From JBCBXA01 sp039816825 (GTDB taxonomy: Bacteria; Pseudomonadota; Alphaproteobacteria; Rhizobiales; Rhizobiaceae), in contig JBCBXA010000116.1 of assembly GCA_039816825.1 (NCBI GenBank), positions 1-8,549 on the forward strand: 8,549 nucleotides of DNA, written 5' to 3'. Of the stretch, positions 5,153 through 8,549 are shown one piece after another. Position 1 is the stretch's first letter; each line of letters starts with the position of its first letter. The notes under the pieces were generated by a model that was not told the origin of the DNA, made no database searches, and saw nothing but the letters and a program-made list of their open reading frames with translations. Made by a program: the position numbers and the translations under genes.

Positions 5153-8100
5153 TCCAAAGCAATCAGTGAAGCGTTGCCGCCTGCCGCCGTTGTGTCCGTT
5201 GAGATGACCTGCTCCTGAAGGAAGCGGCTGAGATACATCGGCCCGCCCGCCTTTGGTCCGGTGCCAGATTTACCGCGACCACCGAAAGGCTGGCTGCCCA
5301 CAATGGCGCCGATCTGGTTGCGGTTGATGTAGAGATTGCCGGCGTCGATCCGCTGACCGACCTGCGCGATCACCGCATCGATGCGGCTGTGCAGGGCGAA
5401 TGTGAGGCCAAAGCCTGACGCGTTGATTTCATCCACCACGGCGTCAAGCGTACCTGCCTTGTAGCGTTTCACATGCAGGACCGGCCCGAACACTTCCTCC
5501 GCCAGCGCCTCATCAGGCGCCAGTTCGATGATGGTGGGTGGCACATAGTTCGGGTGGTCGGAAGGTTCTCCCTGCCAGCGTATCTGGCCCTTGCGGCTCT
5601 CCAGATAGCGCCTCAGCTTGCTCGCCGCATCCTGGTCGATCACCGGGCCGATGTCGGTTGCCGGGTCCATCGGGTCACCGGTGTTGAGGCATGCCGCTGC
5701 GCCTTCAATCATGGGCAGCAGGCGATAAGCAACATCGTCTTGCACATAGAGAATCCTGCAGGCGGAGCAGCGTTGCCCGGCAGAGCGGAAGGCGGACATG
5801 ATGACATCGTCCGTCACCTGTTCGGGCAATGCGGTGGCGTCGGCAATCATGGCGTTGGCGCCGCCGGTCTCGGCGATCAGGGGCACAATGGCCCCATCCT
5901 TTTGGGCGAGGGCCAGATTGATCGCTTTGGCCGTGGCGGTTGAGCCGGTGAAGGCGACACCGGCGATATGCTGGTTGGCGATCAGGGCTCGGCCCGTTTC
6001 AGCGCCACCGGGCACCAAAATCAACGCATCCTCTGGAACACCAGCCTCGTGCAGGGTTGCCAGCGCTTCGGCACCGATGGCGGGCGTTTGCGGCGCAGGT
6101 TTTGCCAGCACGGTGTTGCCCGCCGCCAGAGCTGCGGACACCTGGCCCAGAAAGATCGCCAGCGGGAAGTTCCACGGGGCGATGGCGGCGAAGACGCCGC
6201 GCCCGTGGGTGATGTATTCGTTCCGCTCGCCAGCCGGCCCTGGAAGAGGGAAGCGCCCGCAGAGGCGCTTCGCTTCAGCAGCGTAGAAGCGCAGGAAGTC
6301 CACCGCTTCCCGCACCTCAGCAATCCCATCATCAATGGTTTTGCCGGCCTCTAGAGACAGGATGGCGCACAGGCCGGGCGTGCGTTCCTCCAGCAGATCG
6401 GCGGCCTTCTCAAGGCATCTGGCCCGCTCTACGACTTCGGTATCCCGCCACCCCGGAAACGCCATGGCAGCGCGCTTGCACGCTTGATCAACGTCGCTGG
6501 CCGTCATCGGTGGTAGTGGAGCGGGGTGTGCCGTCCGACGCATATCGCCCAACAGGCCGTCCAGCTCGCGACGGCTGCCGAACTCAACGCCCTCGCTGTT
6601 CTTTCTGCCGTCAAACAGGGCTCCCGGCATCTCAATGGCGGCGTGGCGCGCCGGGCTTTGTGTCAGGATTTCAGTTGGCCGTTCGAGCAGGTGGGTGATC
6701 GGTACCTTTGTGTCCCCGACCTTTGCGACGAAGGAGGAGTTTGCGCCGTTCTCCAAAAGCCGCCGCACGAGATAGGCGAGGAGATCGCGGTGCCCGCCCA
6801 CAGGGGCATAGATGCGGCAGGACACGGCTTTGCCCGTTGCCGACTGGTCTTTCTGCAGCTGCTCGTAGAGTTCTTCGCCCATGCCATGGAGCCGCTGGAA
6901 CTCGAAGCCGGAACGGGAGTCGCCGGTTTTAGCCGCCAGTTGCAGGATGCTGGCGACTGTCAGCGCATTGTGAGTGGCGATCTGCGGGTAGAAAACATCC
7001 CGGCGCTCGAGCAGGCGCTGGGCACAGACAAGGAAGCTCAGATCCGTGGCGGGCTTTCGGCTGAACACGGGAAAATCATCGGCTCCCTCCACATGGGCGT
7101 GCTTGATCTCGCTGTCCCAATAGGCGCCCTTGACAAGTCGCACCATGAGACGAGCACCGTGGCGCTCGCCCAGCAGGGCTATGTGGTCGATCACGGCCAT
7201 GGCCCGCTTACCATAAGCCTGGATCGCGAGGCCGAAACCGTCCCAGTTCGCCAGATCTCCTTTGGCCGCCAAGTCTACCATCACCGCATCGATGACGTCG
7301 ATGGAGAGTTCCAGGCGGTTCTGTTCTTCAGCGTCGATGGTGAAATTCAGCGCATGGGCGCGGGCGGCGCGGGCCAGCGTGGTGACCGTGGGGACGAGCT
7401 CTTTCAGGACCGCTGTGCGGTTGCGCGCCTCGTAGCGCGGGTGGAGGGCCGAGAGTTTGACCGAGATGCCCGGTCTGTCGGGCAGGGCGGCGTCTTCCGC
7501 ACTCTGGCCGATGGCTTCGATAGCGTCGGCATAGCTCTGGCGGTAGCGCTCAGCATCCGCCCAGGTGCGGGCGCCTTCCCCCAGCATGTCGTAGCTGTGG
7601 CGCGAGCCCTTTCGCTCAGCGCTTCTGGCCCGGTCGAGGGCCTGCCCGATGGTCTGGCCAAGGACAAATTGGTGGCCGAGGAACCGCATGGCCTGGCGCA
7701 CGCCCAGCCGCACGGCCGGAGCGCCAATGCGTTTGGTGGCGGCGGACAGAATGCTCTGCGGGTCGTCATCGGGCTTTACGATCCGACTGGAGACGCCGAG
7801 CCCCCATGTGGCGGCAGAAACAAACCATGTTTCGCCGCTGCGATCTCCCGGTGTTCCCAACTTGCCAATATGATGAGCCCAGTCGCCTGTACCGATCTTG
7901 TCTTCGATCAGCCGGTCCTGCGTTTCGGCATCGGGCACGCGGAGCAGCGCTTCGGCCATCACCATCAGGGCCAGGCCTTCGCGGGTGGAGAGGCCATAGT
8001 CACGCAGGAAGTCCTCAAGCCCGCCGATGCGCCCGGCGCGGGCGCGAATGCCTTCAATCAGCGAAGTGGCGGAGCGGTCGATGCGTGCCTGATCCTCATC

Positions 8101-8184
8101 GGTCCAGGACAGGTCGCGTAGGAAGCCATCCACGAGAGCCTGATCGTCTGGTGCATAGGGTGGTGCGAACGATGCCATTGCCAT
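5140..8184 (-). CDS. putA: Bifunctional proline dehydrogenase / P5C dehydrogenase PutA
   Basis: PutA oxidises proline to pyrroline-5-carboxylate with FAD, passing electrons to quinone at the membrane, and then oxidises glutamate semialdehyde to glutamate with NAD+. At 1014 residues it is the minimal type (like Bradyrhizobium PutA, about 1000) and lacks the N-terminal ribbon-helix-helix DNA-binding domain of E. coli PutA, so it should not repress itself. The N-terminal half (to about residue 500) is the PRODH barrel, with RLVKGAYWDSEIK near 349-361 and YAPVGGHRDLLAYLVRRLLE near 459-478. The C-terminal half is an aldehyde dehydrogenase with APWNFPLA (Asn672), FTGSTATAK, the general base Glu772 in AETGG, and catalytic Cys806 in SAGQRCSACR. 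The tail TTAAGGNASLIAL is typical of PutA. ATG at 8184 is chosen because GGAAAG precedes it well; TTG at 8196 and ATG at 8178 are alternatives. It is divergent from an Lrp-type regulator. Confidence 0.97.
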   Translation of the reverse strand: MAMASFAPPYAPDDQALVDGFLRDLSWTDEDQARIDRSATSLIEGIRARAGRIGGLEDFLRDYGLSTREGLALMVMAEALLRVPDAETQDRLIEDKIGTGDWAHHIGKLGTPGDRSGETWFVSAATWGLGVSSRIVKPDDDPQSILSAATKRIGAPAVRLGVRQAMRFLGHQFVLGQTIGQALDRARSAERKGSRHSYDMLGEGARTWADAERYRQSYADAIEAIGQSAEDAALPDRPGISVKLSALHPRYEARNRTAVLKELVPTVTTLARAARAHALNFTIDAEEQNRLELSIDVIDAVMVDLAAKGDLANWDGFGLAIQAYGKRAMAVIDHIALLGERHGARLMVRLVKGAYWDSEIKHAHVEGADDFPVFSRKPATDLSFLVCAQRLLERRDVFYPQIATHNALTVASILQLAAKTGDSRSGFEFQRLHGMGEELYEQLQKDQSATGKAVSCRIYAPVGGHRDLLAYLVRRLLENGANSSFVAKVGDTKVPITHLLERPTEILTQSPARHAAIEMPGALFDGRKNSEGVEFGSRRELDGLLGDMRRTAHPAPLPPMTASDVDQACKRAAMAFPGWRDTEVVERARCLEKAADLLEERTPGLCAILSLEAGKTIDDGIAEVREAVDFLRFYAAEAKRLCGRFPLPGPAGERNEYITHGRGVFAAIAPWNFPLAIFLGQVSAALAAGNTVLAKPAPQTPAIGAEALATLHEAGVPEDALILVPGGAETGRALIANQHIAGVAFTGSTATAKAINLALAQKDGAIVPLIAETGGANAMIADATALPEQVTDDVIMSAFRSAGQRCSACRILYVQDDVAYRLLPMIEGAAACLNTGDPMDPATDIGPVIDQDAASKLRRYLESRKGQIRWQGEPSDHPNYVPPTIIELAPDEALAEEVFGPVLHVKRYKAGTLDAVVDEINASGFGLTFALHSRIDAVIAQVGQRIDAGNLYINRNQIGAIVGSQPFGGRGKSGTGPKAGGPMYLSRFLQEQVISTDTTAAGGNASLIALEDEA

Positions 8185-8320
8185 GTCACTTTCCAAGACG
8201 CTGTTGTTGTGTTGCTTAGTGAAACTTTATCCTGCCTTCAGGTGAGTTTCTCACTGAAATGCCTTGTGGAACGTCTCATTGTGGTGAAATATCCTGTGAT
8301 GAGAAGTTTGGATGGTGATA
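8185..8320. promoter_or_regulatory. Divergent putA / lrp control region with palindromic operator candidate
   Basis: This 136-bp region must hold both promoters. A perfect inverted repeat GTGAG-TTT-CTCAC lies at 8242-8254, and the flanks nearly extend it (TCAG on the left, TGA on the right, one base short of full symmetry). An overlapping TTTC-N5-GAAA lies at 8247-8259. Two looser copies of GTGAAA followed by TATCCTG occur at 8219-8234 and 8284-8296, about 65 bases apart. A family of related AT-leaning sites in a divergent region is what an Lrp-type octamer would bind; this is inference. I could not assign reliable -35/-10 hexamers. Confidence 0.5.
8189..8194 (-). promoter_or_regulatory. Ribosome-binding site deciding the putA start
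   Basis: Minus-strand GGAAAG, with its GGA core seven bases before the ATG at 8184. It overlaps the in-frame TTG at 8196, which argues against that earlier start. The next ATG at 8178 is further from it. Confidence 0.55.
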
Positions 8321-8549
8321 ATGACTGAGCTTGCCGAGCTCGACAGGGTGGATCGTCGTATTCTGGCGGTTTTGCAGCGGGATGGTCGCATTACCAATTC
8401 CGCCTTGTCAGAAGCCGTGGCCCTGTCTGCCAATGCAACGGCCGAGAGGGTCAAGCGGCTGGTTGCCAAGGGCTTTATTGACGGGTTCGCCGCGCAGTTG
8501 AACGCCCAGAAGCTGGGTCGCAGTTTCCTTGTGTTTGTCCAGGTCAAAC
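8321..8549 (+). CDS. putR: Lrp/AsnC-family regulator, 5' part (probable PutR)
   Basis: The first 76 codons are visible and the gene runs off the right edge. The protein opens MTELAELDRVDRRILAVLQ and continues with the winged helix-turn-helix of the Lrp/AsnC family: DGRITNSALSEAVALS as the first helices, SANATAERVKRLVAKGFI as the recognition helix and turn, then the linker leading to the RAM ligand-binding domain, which is mostly missing. ATG at 8321 fits the usual family N-terminus. In-frame ATG at 8312 (with GAGAAG five bases upstream) and GTG at 8315 are real alternatives. Its divergent position from putA is the arrangement known for proline-responsive activators of alphaproteobacterial putA (PutR of Rhodobacter and Agrobacterium), so control of putA in response to proline is likely but inferred. 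Confidence 0.9.
   Translation, partial: MTELAELDRVDRRILAVLQRDGRITNSALSEAVALSANATAERVKRLVAKGFIDGFAAQLNAQKLGRSFLVFVQVK

Noticed and set aside
6526..8121. Long open frame on the plus strand opposite putA
   Set aside because: It has no recognisable domain and lies wholly antisense to well-conserved putA; GC-rich coding DNA commonly leaves such open antisense frames.
8251..8547. Minus-strand open frame opposite the lrp-like gene
   Set aside because: It is antisense to a clear Lrp helix-turn-helix coding region and shows no family motif.

Overview
The window looks like a chromosomal stretch of a GC-rich alphaproteobacterium. The evidence is a minimal bifunctional PutA without a DNA-binding domain, divergent from an Lrp/AsnC-type regulator (the usual alphaproteobacterial put layout), together with a short-Q-loop cytochrome bd (CIO-like) operon carrying a DUF2474 small subunit. 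The genus cannot be fixed from the sequence alone. The ten Ns and two synonymous strain-like differences suggest a draft assembly, possibly metagenomic.

Layout from left to right. Positions 1-188 hold the 3' end of a flavin-reductase-like gene (+). Positions 185-1697 hold a TRAP-transporter large permease gene (-), broken by an N gap at 281-290 and a spurious-looking inverted copy of its own 3' end at 291-390. Next come the TRAP small permease (-, 1694-2209), a 45-codon DUF2474 membrane protein (-, 2311-2448), cydB (-, 2448-3482), cydA (-, 3515-4975) and putA (-, 5140-8184). A 136-bp divergent control region follows, then the 5' end of an lrp/putR-like regulator (+, from 8321) that runs off the right edge.

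How it fits together. PutA oxidises proline to glutamate and delivers electrons to the quinone pool. Cytochrome bd (CydAB plus the small protein) oxidises quinol and reduces O2. The two are codirectional neighbours, so a proline-to-oxygen respiratory chain is encoded side by side. A hairpin at the putA stop and a 164-bp gap with several short palindromes suggest cydA also has its own control. The TRAP pair lies downstream on the same strand with no solute-binding protein beside it, so its substrate is unknown. The Lrp-type protein is the natural candidate to control putA.

Nothing here is convincingly a new system. The points most worth a second look are the inverted duplication around the N gap, the small protein overlapping the cydB stop, the putA-cydAB neighbourhood, the orphan TRAP pair, and the palindromes in the two regulatory gaps.
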